Assembly (NCBI GenBank): GCA_027047745.1
Contig: JALTUB010000172.1
Coordinates: forward strand, 27,365-42,086
Direction: 5' to 3'
From: Sulfurimonas sp.
GTDB taxonomy: Bacteria > Campylobacterota > Campylobacteria > Campylobacterales > Sulfurimonadaceae
DNA length: 14,722 nucleotides
The position numbers were made by a program, and so were the translations under genes. Shown here piece by piece: positions 1 to 7,010 of the stretch. The notes under the pieces were generated by a model, which had not been told where the DNA came from, did no database searches, and saw only the letters and a list, made by a program, of their open reading frames with translations. How positions within the stretch are numbered: the first letter of the stretch is position 1; each line of letters starts with the position of its first letter.

Positions 1-42
1 TTTTACATACCTGCATACAAAGAAGTAAAAGTGAAGTTATAG
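1..42 (+). CDS. C-terminal end of an unidentified upstream protein (partial)
   Basis: The first frame is open from base 1 to a TAG at 40-42 and encodes 13 residues ending in AYKEVKVKL. The Lys/Glu-rich tail looks like an ordinary protein C-terminus. The gene begins outside the window, so its function cannot be judged. The competing reading is that frame 3, open from base 3, is one longer protein running into the next gene. I favour two genes because a good ribosome binding site lies before an ATG at 90, but the evidence is thin. Confidence 0.25.
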   Translation, partial: FYIPAYKEVKVKL

Positions 43-62
43 AGTTCGTAGGCTATGGTGAT

Positions 63-281
63 TTGATAAAAGTTTGGAGAAAGTGGCTCATGTTAATTAT
101 GTGGCTTGTTGGTGTGCAGATGATATTTGCAATGATATTTTTTATGCTTTTTACATCTATGAGTGCTATTTTTGATTGGTTTAATATCTATATTTTATAT
201 GCGTTTGTGTTGGTCGCAGGATATTTTTCCTTTATTTTACTTAGTGTAAGATGCAAATTAGTTAAGGTGAAAAAATGCTAA
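63..281 (+). CDS. Small membrane protein of unknown function, two predicted TM helices
   Basis: This frame encodes a very hydrophobic protein of up to 72 residues. A basic start (KVWRKW) precedes a first membrane helix (about residues 9-33). A short polar turn (FDWFN) and a second helix (about 42-62) follow, and the tail is basic (CKLVKVKK). The start is uncertain. TTG at 63 is the longest option, but GGAGA at 76-80 lies 9 bases before an ATG at 90, giving a 63-residue protein. The frame is also open back to base 3, so a C-terminal piece of a larger protein is possible. The stop overlaps the exonuclease start by 7 bases, suggesting co-transcription. I recognise no family. Confidence 0.5.
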   Translation: MIKVWRKWLMLIMWLVGVQMIFAMIFFMLFTSMSAIFDWFNIYILYAFVLVAGYFSFILLSVRCKLVKVKKC

Positions 282-985
282 TATTTTTAGATCTTGAAAC
301 AACAGGATTAGAACAAAATGATAAGCTGTGTTCAGTAGGACTTATAAACGTAGATACTAAAGAGTATAAGTATGAACTTATAAATGAAGGTAAAAAGATA
401 CCTGCACAAGCCTCAAGTATTAACCATATTACAAATGAGATGATAAAAGATAAACCTCTTTTTGTGGATAGTGAAATTTATAAGTATTTGCTAAAGTATA
501 ATTCAAGTGAAAATACATTGCTAGGGCATAATATAAAATTTGACCTAGAAAAACTGGCATCTTCTGGGTTGGTTTGGCAGGGAGATGTGATAGACACTCT
601 TAAAGTTACAAAACATCTTATACCTGAGTGCGAACTCTTTTCTTTGCAAGTTTTAAGATATGAGTTGAAACTTTATAGGAGAGAAGAGCAGGAGAAGGCT
701 ATGCTTGGTATTAAAGATGCTTTAGTTGCGCATAATGCACTTAGTGATGCTTTAGTTGATAAACTTCTTTTTGAATATTTGCTGGATATGGCAACTGTTG
801 ATGAGATGAAAGAGCTTAGTTTTAAAAATGTATTGATACAAAAGCTTGAGTTTGGAAAGCATAAGGGAAAATATATAGAAGAAGTTTGCATGAGCGATAG
901 AGCATATTTAGAGTGGATTTTAAATAGTGCTGTAGATATAGATGAAGATACAAGATATAGTATAAACTACTTTTTACAAGGATAA
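275..985 (+). CDS. DEDDh 3'-5' exonuclease (DnaQ/ExoX-like) with ExoX-type C-terminal domain
   Basis: This is a predicted 236-residue cytoplasmic exonuclease that removes nucleotides from DNA 3' ends. All three motifs of the DEDDh family are visible: DLETTG near the start (acidic D6 and E8), HNIKFD at 85-90 (D90), and AHNALSDA at 152-159 (H153 and D158). The catalytic set therefore looks complete. The C-terminus has FGKHKGK at 193-199 and then YLEWIL, the short domain found at the end of exonuclease X-type proteins. The length fits ExoX-like enzymes. The protein lacks a polymerase-binding extension, so a role in repair or mismatch processing is likelier than replicative proofreading. That role is inferred. 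It shares 7 bases with the membrane protein gene upstream and lies 2 bases before the next gene. Confidence 0.88.
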   Translation: MLIFLDLETTGLEQNDKLCSVGLINVDTKEYKYELINEGKKIPAQASSINHITNEMIKDKPLFVDSEIYKYLLKYNSSENTLLGHNIKFDLEKLASSGLVWQGDVIDTLKVTKHLIPECELFSLQVLRYELKLYRREEQEKAMLGIKDALVAHNALSDALVDKLLFEYLLDMATVDEMKELSFKNVLIQKLEFGKHKGKYIEEVCMSDRAYLEWILNSAVDIDEDTRYSINYFLQG

Positions 986-987
986 AA

Positions 988-1359
988 ATGAAAATAGCTG
1001 TTGAGTGCAAATCACCTCTTTTACAAAAGTCTATAGAACTTTTTTTAGATAAATATTTAAGTTCTCGCAAGAAGTGTGATATTGTTGTAAGAGATGTGAA
1101 GTGCCTAAATGATGATAGATGTTTCTATATATCAAATAATAAAAATGCTGATCTGCAAAAACCATTTTCTAAGGCTCAACTTATTTTAGAGTTGGAAAAA
1201 AAGTATAAGAGTCTGCATACAAGTGATATAAATAGTGAAAATGATGAACAAGAATCAAAATCAATGGACTTTTCTATCTTAGAGAAGAGAATAGAATTTT
1301 TAACACAAGAATATCAAGATAACATTATAAGAGCAGTGAAAGCATTTTATGAAAAATAA
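988..1359 (+). CDS. Conserved-looking hypothetical protein, possible degenerate receiver-like fold plus helical tail
   Basis: I do not recognise this 123-residue protein as a named family. The first 75 residues could follow a receiver-type alternation. A beta-strand-like start (MKIAVEC) leads to a helix, a second strand (CDIVVRDV), a third (CFYIS), then QKPFSKAQLILELEKKY. The last segment resembles the K-P-F signature and final helix of response regulator receivers. The phospho-acceptor aspartate is not evident, so any such domain would be non-phosphorylatable. An acidic linker (about 80-92) precedes a charged helix. The gene starts 2 bases after the exonuclease and overlaps rsmD by 11 bases, so it sits inside a tight operon. 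The receiver idea is an inference from sequence texture. Confidence 0.7.
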   Translation: MKIAVECKSPLLQKSIELFLDKYLSSRKKCDIVVRDVKCLNDDRCFYISNNKNADLQKPFSKAQLILELEKKYKSLHTSDINSENDEQESKSMDFSILEKRIEFLTQEYQDNIIRAVKAFYEK

Positions 1360-1945
1360 TTCAAAAAAACTTACAAAAAAAATCATTTCGGGAAAGTTTA
1401 AAGGTAAAGTTTTAAGCCTTCCATCAAAAACAACAACAAGAAGTTCAAAGTCTATAGTCTTAGAATCATTTTTCAATACCTTACAGTTTGATATAGTAGA
1501 TGCTTCGTTTGTTGAGGTTTTTTCAGGAAGTGGTTCTATAGGTCTTGAAGCCTTAAGCCGTGGAGCAAAAGAGATATATTTTATGGAAAAAGATAGAGAT
1601 GCTATAAAAACTCTAAAGTCAAATATAGCTCAAACAGACCCTAGCTCATGTAGCATTTTTGCAGGAGACAGCTTTTTAAACATAAATGAAGTAGTTTCAC
1701 AACTTAAAAAGAAAAATGAAAGTGCTTATTTTTATGTAGATCCACCTTTTAGTATTCGTGATGGTATGGAAGATATTTATGATAAGACCATGAATTTAAT
1801 AACGACACTTCCCCAAGATTTGGTAAAACTTATCATCATAGAACACATGACAGGTTTAGATTTACCTAAAAGCTTAGGTTCTTTTAGTGTTATAAAATCT
1901 AAAAAATTTGGTAATACTACTTTAACATACCTCAATGTAGTATAA
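1349..1945 (+). CDS. rsmD: 16S rRNA (guanine-N2)-methyltransferase RsmD
   Basis: RsmD methylates G966 (E. coli numbering) of 16S rRNA in the 30S subunit using S-adenosylmethionine. The 198-residue protein has the family order. It opens with IISGKFKGKVL at the N-terminus, then TRSSKSIVLESFFNTL, the counterpart of the TRPT..RE.LFN.L segment. The SAM-binding glycine loop VEVFSGSGSIGLEALSRGA follows at about 55-73, and the catalytic DPPF is at 131-134. The length matches bacterial RsmD. The start overlaps the preceding gene by 11 bases. Its position just before flgI is the order I recall for the Campylobacter jejuni methylase-flgI region. Confidence 0.92.
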   Translation: MKNNSKKLTKKIISGKFKGKVLSLPSKTTTRSSKSIVLESFFNTLQFDIVDASFVEVFSGSGSIGLEALSRGAKEIYFMEKDRDAIKTLKSNIAQTDPSSCSIFAGDSFLNINEVVSQLKKKNESAYFYVDPPFSIRDGMEDIYDKTMNLITTLPQDLVKLIIIEHMTGLDLPKSLGSFSVIKSKKFGNTTLTYLNVV

Positions 1946-1947
1946 AC

Positions 1948-1963
1948 TGGAATAATTATTGCT
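1948..1963 (+). promoter_or_regulatory. Sigma-54 (RpoN) promoter for flgI-flgJ
   Basis: TGGAATAATTATTGCT contains GG and GC dinucleotides exactly 10 bases apart and the TTGC of the -12 element. The consensus is TGGCAC-N5-TTGCW. It lies 2 bases after the rsmD stop codon. It would start transcription near 1974, just before the AAGGA ribosome binding site at 1978-1982 of flgI. Rod, hook and ring genes are commonly RpoN-dependent in Campylobacterota. The -24 half is imperfect (GGAAT instead of GGCAC). Confidence 0.72.
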
Positions 1964-1989
1964 ATCTTTGATTAATTCAAGGATGGTTA

Positions 1990-3036
1990 ATGAAACTTTT
2001 TATACTTCTTATATTTTTTTTATCTTCGTTATCAGCTACTAAAATAAGCGATGTTTCAAATATCGTAGGTGTTCGTGATAACCAGATTATTGGTTATTCA
2101 TTAGTTGTTGGTCTTAAAAAAACTGGTGATGGAACAACATCAAAGTTTACACTTCAGTCAATTTCAAATATGTTAAAAGCGATGAATATTGACATGAATG
2201 CTGTGGATATAAAATCTAAAAATGTTGCTGCAGTTGTTGTTACTGCTACTATGAAACCATTTTCTAGACAGGGTGATAAGTTTGATATCTTAGTCTCTTC
2301 TATCGGAGATGCAAAGTCTTTAGAGGGTGGTACACTTTTGATGACGCCCCTAAAAGGTGTTGATGGGAAGATTTATGCTCTTGCTCAGGGTAGCGTTAGT
2401 ATTGGTGGTTTAAATACTCGTGGTTCAGGAACAGAATCTCATCCAACAACAGGTGTAGTATATAACGGTGGACTTATAGAAAGAGAGATAAATATCGACT
2501 TGTATCATCAAAAATATGCAACACTATCCTTAAAAGATGCAGATTTTAAAAATGCTGTAGCAGTTCAAAAAGCTATTAATAGATTTTATAACACTCAGGT
2601 CGCTGTTGCCCTTGATCCAAGAAGTATTAAGCTTAAAAAACCAAAAAACAAATCAATGGTAGAATTTTTAGCAGAAGTGCAAAATGTTGATATGTCCTAT
2701 AAAGCTAAAAGTAAAATTGTTATAAACGAGAGAACCGGAACTATAGTTGCTGGTGTTGAGATACCTATAAAACCAGTGATATTAACACATGGTGATATAA
2801 CTATAAAAATAGTAGAAAGTGATGTGCCAAATAAACCAGCAGGTGCTATGGTTGTTGATAAGAACCTTGTTATAGGTCTAAATGAAAATGAGATTTATAC
2901 AAAAAAAGGCACAACAACAGTCGCAAACCTTGTTCGCTCTTTGCAAAAACTTGGTGCTTCACCGAAAGATATTATTTCTATCTTGGAAGCTATAAAAAGT
3001 GAAGGTAGTATATCTGCTGATTTGGAGGTAATCTAA
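1990..3036 (+). CDS. flgI: Flagellar P-ring protein FlgI
   Basis: FlgI is exported to the periplasm and assembles the P-ring, the bushing around the flagellar rod in the peptidoglycan layer. The 348-residue protein begins with a Sec signal peptide (MKLFILLIFFLSSLSA, cleavage probably after A16). The conserved N-terminal pattern follows: ISDVSNIVGVRDNQIIGYSLV and then GLKKTGDG. Further family landmarks are NVAAVVVTA, a GGTLL.TPLKG segment, GSVSIGG, and a C-terminal half ending in VRSLQKLGASPKDIISILEAIK. The length fits the family (about 340-370). AAGGA lies 7 bases before the ATG. The gene overlaps flgJ by one base and probably starts a middle-class flagellar operon from the sigma-54-type site just upstream. 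Confidence 0.96.
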   Translation: MKLFILLIFFLSSLSATKISDVSNIVGVRDNQIIGYSLVVGLKKTGDGTTSKFTLQSISNMLKAMNIDMNAVDIKSKNVAAVVVTATMKPFSRQGDKFDILVSSIGDAKSLEGGTLLMTPLKGVDGKIYALAQGSVSIGGLNTRGSGTESHPTTGVVYNGGLIEREINIDLYHQKYATLSLKDADFKNAVAVQKAINRFYNTQVAVALDPRSIKLKKPKNKSMVEFLAEVQNVDMSYKAKSKIVINERTGTIVAGVEIPIKPVILTHGDITIKIVESDVPNKPAGAMVVDKNLVIGLNENEIYTKKGTTTVANLVRSLQKLGASPKDIISILEAIKSEGSISADLEVI

Positions 3037-3335
3037 TGAGTTTTTATGGAATAAACGCTGTTACTCAAAGAGTAGCACAACAAAACAGTATTCCAAAAAT
3101 AGATCCAAAAGTTGAGGATAAAGATTTAAGAAAACAAACTGATGCCTTTGAAGCTGTGATTATTAAAATGATGATGGATAATGCTATGAAAGATGAAAAG
3201 AACCTGTTTTCAGATCAAAAAGATCCAGGTGATAAAATATATAAATCAATGTATAGGGATGAACTTTCAAAAGCAAGTGCAGGAAGCTTTGGATTCTCGC
3301 AAATGCTTTATGAATATTTAAGTCAAAAAAGCTAA
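3036..3335 (+). CDS. flgJ: Rod-binding protein, FlgJ N-terminal domain only
   Basis: This 99-residue protein corresponds to the rod-binding domain of FlgJ. The region QTDAFEAVIIKMMMDNAM matches the family's conserved F-E-x3-x-x-M-M-x-x-M helix. The C-terminus (YRDELSKASAGSFGFSQML) matches the usual end of the domain. The C-terminal peptidoglycan hydrolase domain of enterobacterial FlgJ is absent. This is normal for Campylobacterota, where a separate enzyme opens the wall, so it is not a truncation. The start codon overlaps the flgI stop by one base (TAATG), indicating translational coupling. The stop codon lies inside the promoter of the next operon. Confidence 0.92.
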   Translation: MSFYGINAVTQRVAQQNSIPKIDPKVEDKDLRKQTDAFEAVIIKMMMDNAMKDEKNLFSDQKDPGDKIYKSMYRDELSKASAGSFGFSQMLYEYLSQKS

Positions 3336-3359
3336 AATATTTATCTAAAATGCCGATAT
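3333..3359 (+). promoter_or_regulatory. Sigma-28 (FliA) promoter for flgM-flgN-flgK
   Basis: TAAA at 3333-3336 and GCCGATAT at 3352-3359 are separated by 15 bases. That is the spacing of the flagellar sigma-28 consensus TAAAGTTT-N11-GCCGATAA. The -10 element matches at 7 of 8 positions. The TAAA contains the flgJ stop codon (TAA, 3333-3335). The downstream gene encodes the sigma-28 antagonist FlgM, so this would be a classic late-gene feedback promoter. Confidence 0.8.
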
Positions 3360-3401
3360 AGTTGTATATGCAAGAATATAAAGGTAAAAGAAGGATAAAT
3401 T

Positions 3402-3608
3402 ATGATTTCACAATCAAATAGTTCGTCTGTTCGTGCTGCTTATAGTGCTAACTTAGACTCTAAGCCCACAAAAGGGAAAGCGAATATAAGTGTTTCAAAA
3501 CAGGGTGATACAAGTAAAATAGATAAAATCAAAGAGTCTCTCGCATCAGGAGAGTATAAAGTTGACTTAGAGGCATTATCTAAAAAGATAGCCGAAGAGT
3601 TATTATAA
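3402..3608 (+). CDS. flgM: Anti-sigma-28 factor FlgM
   Basis: FlgM binds and inhibits FliA (sigma-28) until the hook is finished, when it is exported. The 68-residue protein has the usual disordered, Ser/Lys-rich N-terminus. Its C-terminal sigma-binding part reads KIDKIKESLASGEYKVD and then EALSKKIAEELL, the family signature (V/I-D-x-I-K-x-x-I/L-x-x-G-x-Y-x-V/I-D). The size is typical for the short FlgM of Campylobacterota. An AAGAAGGA ribosome binding site ends 8 bases before the ATG. A sigma-28-like promoter stands upstream, as expected for an autoregulatory loop. Confidence 0.92.
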   Translation: MISQSNSSSVRAAYSANLDSKPTKGKANISVSKQGDTSKIDKIKESLASGEYKVDLEALSKKIAEELL

Positions 3609-3639
3609 AATATAGTTAAAATAGGAAGAGGGGTTTTTT

Positions 3640-4068
3640 ATGTTGTCTCATCATTTACATAGTGCTTTAAGTGACTTAAGAGATTTGGTTAAAATAACAG
3701 AGTTAGATATTGACGATATTAGATTAGCACATAATGATCCACAATTTGAAAGATTATCACTTAAAGAAGATAAATTAAAAAGTTTTGAGCAAAAAAAGGC
3801 GATGATTGATTACGAAATATCTACATTGATGACAACAAACCCAGAAAAAGAACTTCCACAACTTTTAAATGAAGAACAACACAATTTACTAGACGAATTA
3901 AAAATAGAATTAAACAATTTAAGAGAAGTCAATAAACATTATGCAAAATTAGTCTTAACAGTAAGCAATTTATACAATACTTTTTTAGAGAGATTAGTGC
4001 CAACAGAGATGCAGGGATATGATAAAGTCGCATCAAAAGACCCATCAATCTTAGAAGTGAGAGTGTAG
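3640..4068 (+). CDS. flgN: FlgN-type export chaperone for hook-filament junction proteins
   Basis: FlgN keeps FlgK (and FlgL) soluble and delivers them to the flagellar export gate in the cytoplasm. The 142-residue protein is nearly all helical and strongly charged. Heptad-like stretches lie at about 40-60 (LKEDKLKSFEQKKAMIDYEI) and 80-115. This is the long-helix architecture of FlgN. Sequence identity in this family is low, so the call leans on size, helicity and position. It lies between flgM and flgK, one base before flgK, where Campylobacterota carry this chaperone. A purine-rich ribosome binding site (GGAAGAGGGG) precedes it. Confidence 0.78.
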   Translation: MLSHHLHSALSDLRDLVKITELDIDDIRLAHNDPQFERLSLKEDKLKSFEQKKAMIDYEISTLMTTNPEKELPQLLNEEQHNLLDELKIELNNLREVNKHYAKLVLTVSNLYNTFLERLVPTEMQGYDKVASKDPSILEVRV

Positions 4069-4069
4069 T

Positions 4070-5947
4070 ATGTCAACTTTATTTAACACTTTAGGTATTG
4101 GCTACTCAGGTTTAAATGCATCCCAAGTTGGAATTAGCACAACAGGGCATAATATAGCAAACGCAGAAGTTAAAGGTTATACTAGACAAAGAGTTATAGC
4201 TTCAGCAGCCACTCCAATCACTGCAAGACCTGGTCAGGTGGGAAATGGAACAGAGATTCAAGATATTAAGCGTGTTTTTGATAACTTTGTTTTTGATAGA
4301 TATAGTGCAGTCTCTTCAGATAAAGAGAAGAGTGATTATGAACAAAAAACTCTAAACACGCTTTCAACTTTTTTTCCAGAGATTGATGGTGTAGGTGTTA
4401 AAGCTGATTTAACTAACTATTATAATAGTTGGCAAACTTTTGCTGATAATCCTAGCAATGATGCTATTAAAGTTGATTTAGCACAGCAAACTGAGACACT
4501 AACACAACATATCAAACAGACACAATCTCAAGTTTTAGATCTTCAAAGTCAAGTAAATGATGAACTTAGTGTAAATATTAATCAAGTAAATGATTTAGCA
4601 AAACAATTGGCTAATTTAAACACATCTATAGATACAGCAGAATCAGGTGGAGCATATAGTGCTAATGATTTAAGAGATAAAAGAAATGTTATAGAGAGAA
4701 CACTTTCTCGTCTTATTGGTGCAAATGTTAAGCAAGGGCAACTTACAGCAAATACACAGATTGATAGTAACTCAAATACTCGAACGGGTAGCTATACTCT
4801 TAGTGTAAATGGTTTTAATATTGTAGATGGTAATACTTTTCATCCATTAAAATTAACAAACGACAGTCAGCTTGGGTTTTATGATGTCTCTTATGAAAGA
4901 CAAGATGGAACACTTATACCGTTAAATGAAAAACTAGATGGCGGGAAAATAGGTGCTATACTAAAGCTTAGAGGTGGAGTATTAGATACTACAAGTGGTG
5001 TCCCAGTTGATGGAACTCTACAAAATGTTGTCGCTCAATTGGATGCTTTTTCTCAAGGTATAATAGAGAGTACAAATAATTTATATTCTGCAAATGCAAC
5101 AACTAAAATGATTTCTAATGATACTAAAGCAGATCTTTCAAACTCTCCTTTACTTCAATCAAATTTAAATATTCATAAAGGTGCTTTTGATTTAGTAGTT
5201 TATGACTTAAATGGAAAAGAAGTTGCAAGACGAAGTATAAATATAGATGAAGCAACTGTCATGAGTGGTACTAATAATAATTCAATTGAAGGTCAGATAA
5301 GAGCTAGTAAAGATGATAACCATGACGGAAATGCAAATGATAATGTAAATAATTATATAAACTTTAACTATCAGCCAGCAGCTGATGGTCAGAGAAATTT
5401 AGAACTTTCAATGGATGCCTTAGCCTCATCTAAGGGTTATAAATTTTCTATAGAAGATAAATTAGCTAATGCTAACTTTTCATCTGGCAGTAATTTCGCT
5501 GGGGCTCTTGGACTTGGTAGATATTTTGATGGTAGCAATGCTAGAGATATGCAACTAAATAATTCATTAAAAGATAATCCAACAAATATTCAAGCAGGTT
5601 ATTCAGGCTCATCTGGTGATAACAGGACAGCTCTAAATGTACTTCAACAGCAATTTGAAAAATATGACTTTAAAGTTGGAAGTAATACTTATAATACTAC
5701 TACATATGGAATGTTTGATCTTACCGCAACTTTCGTAGGTACAAATACAAATGCTGCTATATCAAAAAATGATACTATCACAACACAGTTCAATGCAACA
5801 CAACTAGAGTATAGAAGTACATCTAAGGTAAATATTGATGAAGAGATGACAAATCTTATCAAGTATCAAACAGCTTATGGAGCTTCTGCAAAAGTTATCT
5901 CAACAGTAAATCAGATGATGCAAACACTTCTAGGTATCAAACAATAA
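4070..5947 (+). CDS. flgK: Flagellar hook-associated protein 1, FlgK
   Basis: FlgK forms the first hook-filament junction ring, outside the cell. The 625-residue protein starts with the flagellar rod/hook signature (LFNTLGIGYSGLNASQVGIS and then HNIANAEVKGYTRQRV). It ends with the coiled-coil C-terminus (NIDEEMTNLIKYQTAYGASA, then VISTVNQMMQTLL). Between them are the D1 helices (about 150-190, rich in Q, N and L) and a long variable D2/D3 insert (about 230-560). The total exceeds enterobacterial FlgK (about 550) but fits Campylobacterota, where the exposed domains are expanded. It is directly behind its probable chaperone and likely transcribed from the flgM promoter. Confidence 0.95.
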   Translation: MSTLFNTLGIGYSGLNASQVGISTTGHNIANAEVKGYTRQRVIASAATPITARPGQVGNGTEIQDIKRVFDNFVFDRYSAVSSDKEKSDYEQKTLNTLSTFFPEIDGVGVKADLTNYYNSWQTFADNPSNDAIKVDLAQQTETLTQHIKQTQSQVLDLQSQVNDELSVNINQVNDLAKQLANLNTSIDTAESGGAYSANDLRDKRNVIERTLSRLIGANVKQGQLTANTQIDSNSNTRTGSYTLSVNGFNIVDGNTFHPLKLTNDSQLGFYDVSYERQDGTLIPLNEKLDGGKIGAILKLRGGVLDTTSGVPVDGTLQNVVAQLDAFSQGIIESTNNLYSANATTKMISNDTKADLSNSPLLQSNLNIHKGAFDLVVYDLNGKEVARRSINIDEATVMSGTNNNSIEGQIRASKDDNHDGNANDNVNNYINFNYQPAADGQRNLELSMDALASSKGYKFSIEDKLANANFSSGSNFAGALGLGRYFDGSNARDMQLNNSLKDNPTNIQAGYSGSSGDNRTALNVLQQQFEKYDFKVGSNTYNTTTYGMFDLTATFVGTNTNAAISKNDTITTQFNATQLEYRSTSKVNIDEEMTNLIKYQTAYGASAKVISTVNQMMQTLLGIKQ

Positions 5948-5962
5948 ATAAGGTAGTGGGTA

Positions 5963-6760
5963 ATGCCAATAATTAGCATACTAATTTTAGGCTTTGTATT
6001 TGTATTTTCATTTTTTGGGAACTATTTTTACGGTGTTGATGCTTATACTTTAGATAGCAATTCGATACTGCTAAAACCATCATTACAACATTATCTAGGT
6101 ACAGATCGCTTAGGTAGAGATATACTTGCTCGATTGATGGAAGGTGGAAAAGTATCTTTAACTATCGGTGTAGGCAGTGCATTTATAGCATCTTTTATAG
6201 GACTTGTTTTTGGCTCTATGGCTGGGTATTTTCGTGGCATAGTTGATAAATCTTTTATTGTCTTAGTTGATCTGTTTTTAACATTTCCAACATTCTTTTT
6301 ATTGTTAGCTTTAGTAAGTTATGTAAATGCTTCTGCGCTTGTACTTATAGTGATTATATCTGTTACGGGCTGGATGACAACTGCGAGACTCATCAGAACA
6401 GAGAGTTTTAAGATAACATCTCAGCCATATATAAAAATACTAAATATTGCAAAAGTTAGTAAAATAAAAATATTATTTAAGTATTATGCCCCCATTTTAG
6501 CACCGATATATTTTGTAAGTTTTACATTTGGCGTAGGTGGTGCTATTTTAGCTGAGTCTGGACTTAGTTTTTTAGGTCTTGGGATCGTAGCCCCTCAAAT
6601 GAGTTGGGGAACTGTTTTAAGTGCTGGAAAGGATGTAGTAGAGATAGCATGGTGGGTGAGTTTTTTTCCAGGTCTTTTGATATTTTTAGTTACATTTTCT
6701 CTTATAAATATCTCAAATTATCTGCAACAATTAACAAACCAAAAGCAGGTTCAAAATTAA
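5963..6760 (+). CDS. ABC transporter permease, DppC/OppC family, without visible partners
   Basis: This 265-residue inner-membrane protein belongs to the dipeptide/oligopeptide/nickel permease family. Its first membrane helix (residues 3-22) is followed by the family box LGTDRLGRDILARL at about 45-58. Several helices then follow. The cytoplasmic coupling loop (ARLIRTESFKI.....YIKIL) contacts the ATPase, and the C-terminal block ESGLSFLGLG....QMSWG is typical of DppC. Length is slightly below the usual 280-300. It begins 15 bases after flgK, so it could be carried on the flagellar transcript. DppB, binding protein and ATPase genes are not in this window, so the substrate cannot be named. Confidence 0.87.
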   Translation: MPIISILILGFVFVFSFFGNYFYGVDAYTLDSNSILLKPSLQHYLGTDRLGRDILARLMEGGKVSLTIGVGSAFIASFIGLVFGSMAGYFRGIVDKSFIVLVDLFLTFPTFFLLLALVSYVNASALVLIVIISVTGWMTTARLIRTESFKITSQPYIKILNIAKVSKIKILFKYYAPILAPIYFVSFTFGVGGAILAESGLSFLGLGIVAPQMSWGTVLSAGKDVVEIAWWVSFFPGLLIFLVTFSLINISNYLQQLTNQKQVQN

Positions 6761-6808
6761 ATTTGATATAACAGCATCATCGTAAAGAGTAGTAAGGGAA
6801 AAGATAAT

Positions 6809-6941
6809 ATGATTTTCACTGCTAGATATATTTGCTGATATAGTTGGTATTGATATAGGGTATGTTGTTGTCTATTTTGTAACACCAACTTCAGTCGGTA
6901 AGAGTGAAGCAAAAGAGACTATTTGGAAAGCACAACCATAA
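6809..6941 (+). pseudogene. Possible frame-broken small membrane-protein gene or gene remnant
   Basis: The 250 bases between the permease and the comEA-like gene are not featureless. An ATG at 6809, preceded by a purine-rich AAGGGAAAAG, opens a frame that stops after nine codons. A second frame, from 6813 to a TAA at 6939-6941, is open for 42 codons but has no usual start. It reads LLDIFADIVGIDIGYVVVYFV followed by a polar tail ending in TIWKAQP. One additional T in the TTTT run at 6813-6816 would join the two into a 44-residue protein with one hydrophobic segment. This could be a decayed gene, a sequencing error, or chance. I recognise no family. Confidence 0.3.
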
Positions 6942-6974
6942 ATCTCACCATTAATCTAAGTAAAATACATTTTA

Positions 6975-6983
6975 TGCTAAAAT
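6975..6983 (+). promoter_or_regulatory. Extended -10 promoter for the comEA-like gene
   Basis: TGCTAAAAT has the TG dinucleotide one base before a TAAAAT hexamer, an extended -10 as common in AT-rich Campylobacterota with weak -35 boxes. It lies 27 bases before the start codon at 7011. An AAGGA ribosome binding site is close to that start. Confidence 0.5.
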
Positions 6984-7010
6984 ACCCCATATCCAAAAAG
7001 GAAACCAGCC

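Noticed and set aside
3036..3335. FlgJ read as a truncated gene
   Set aside because: Short FlgJ with only the rod-binding domain is normal in Campylobacterota. The ends of the domain are intact.
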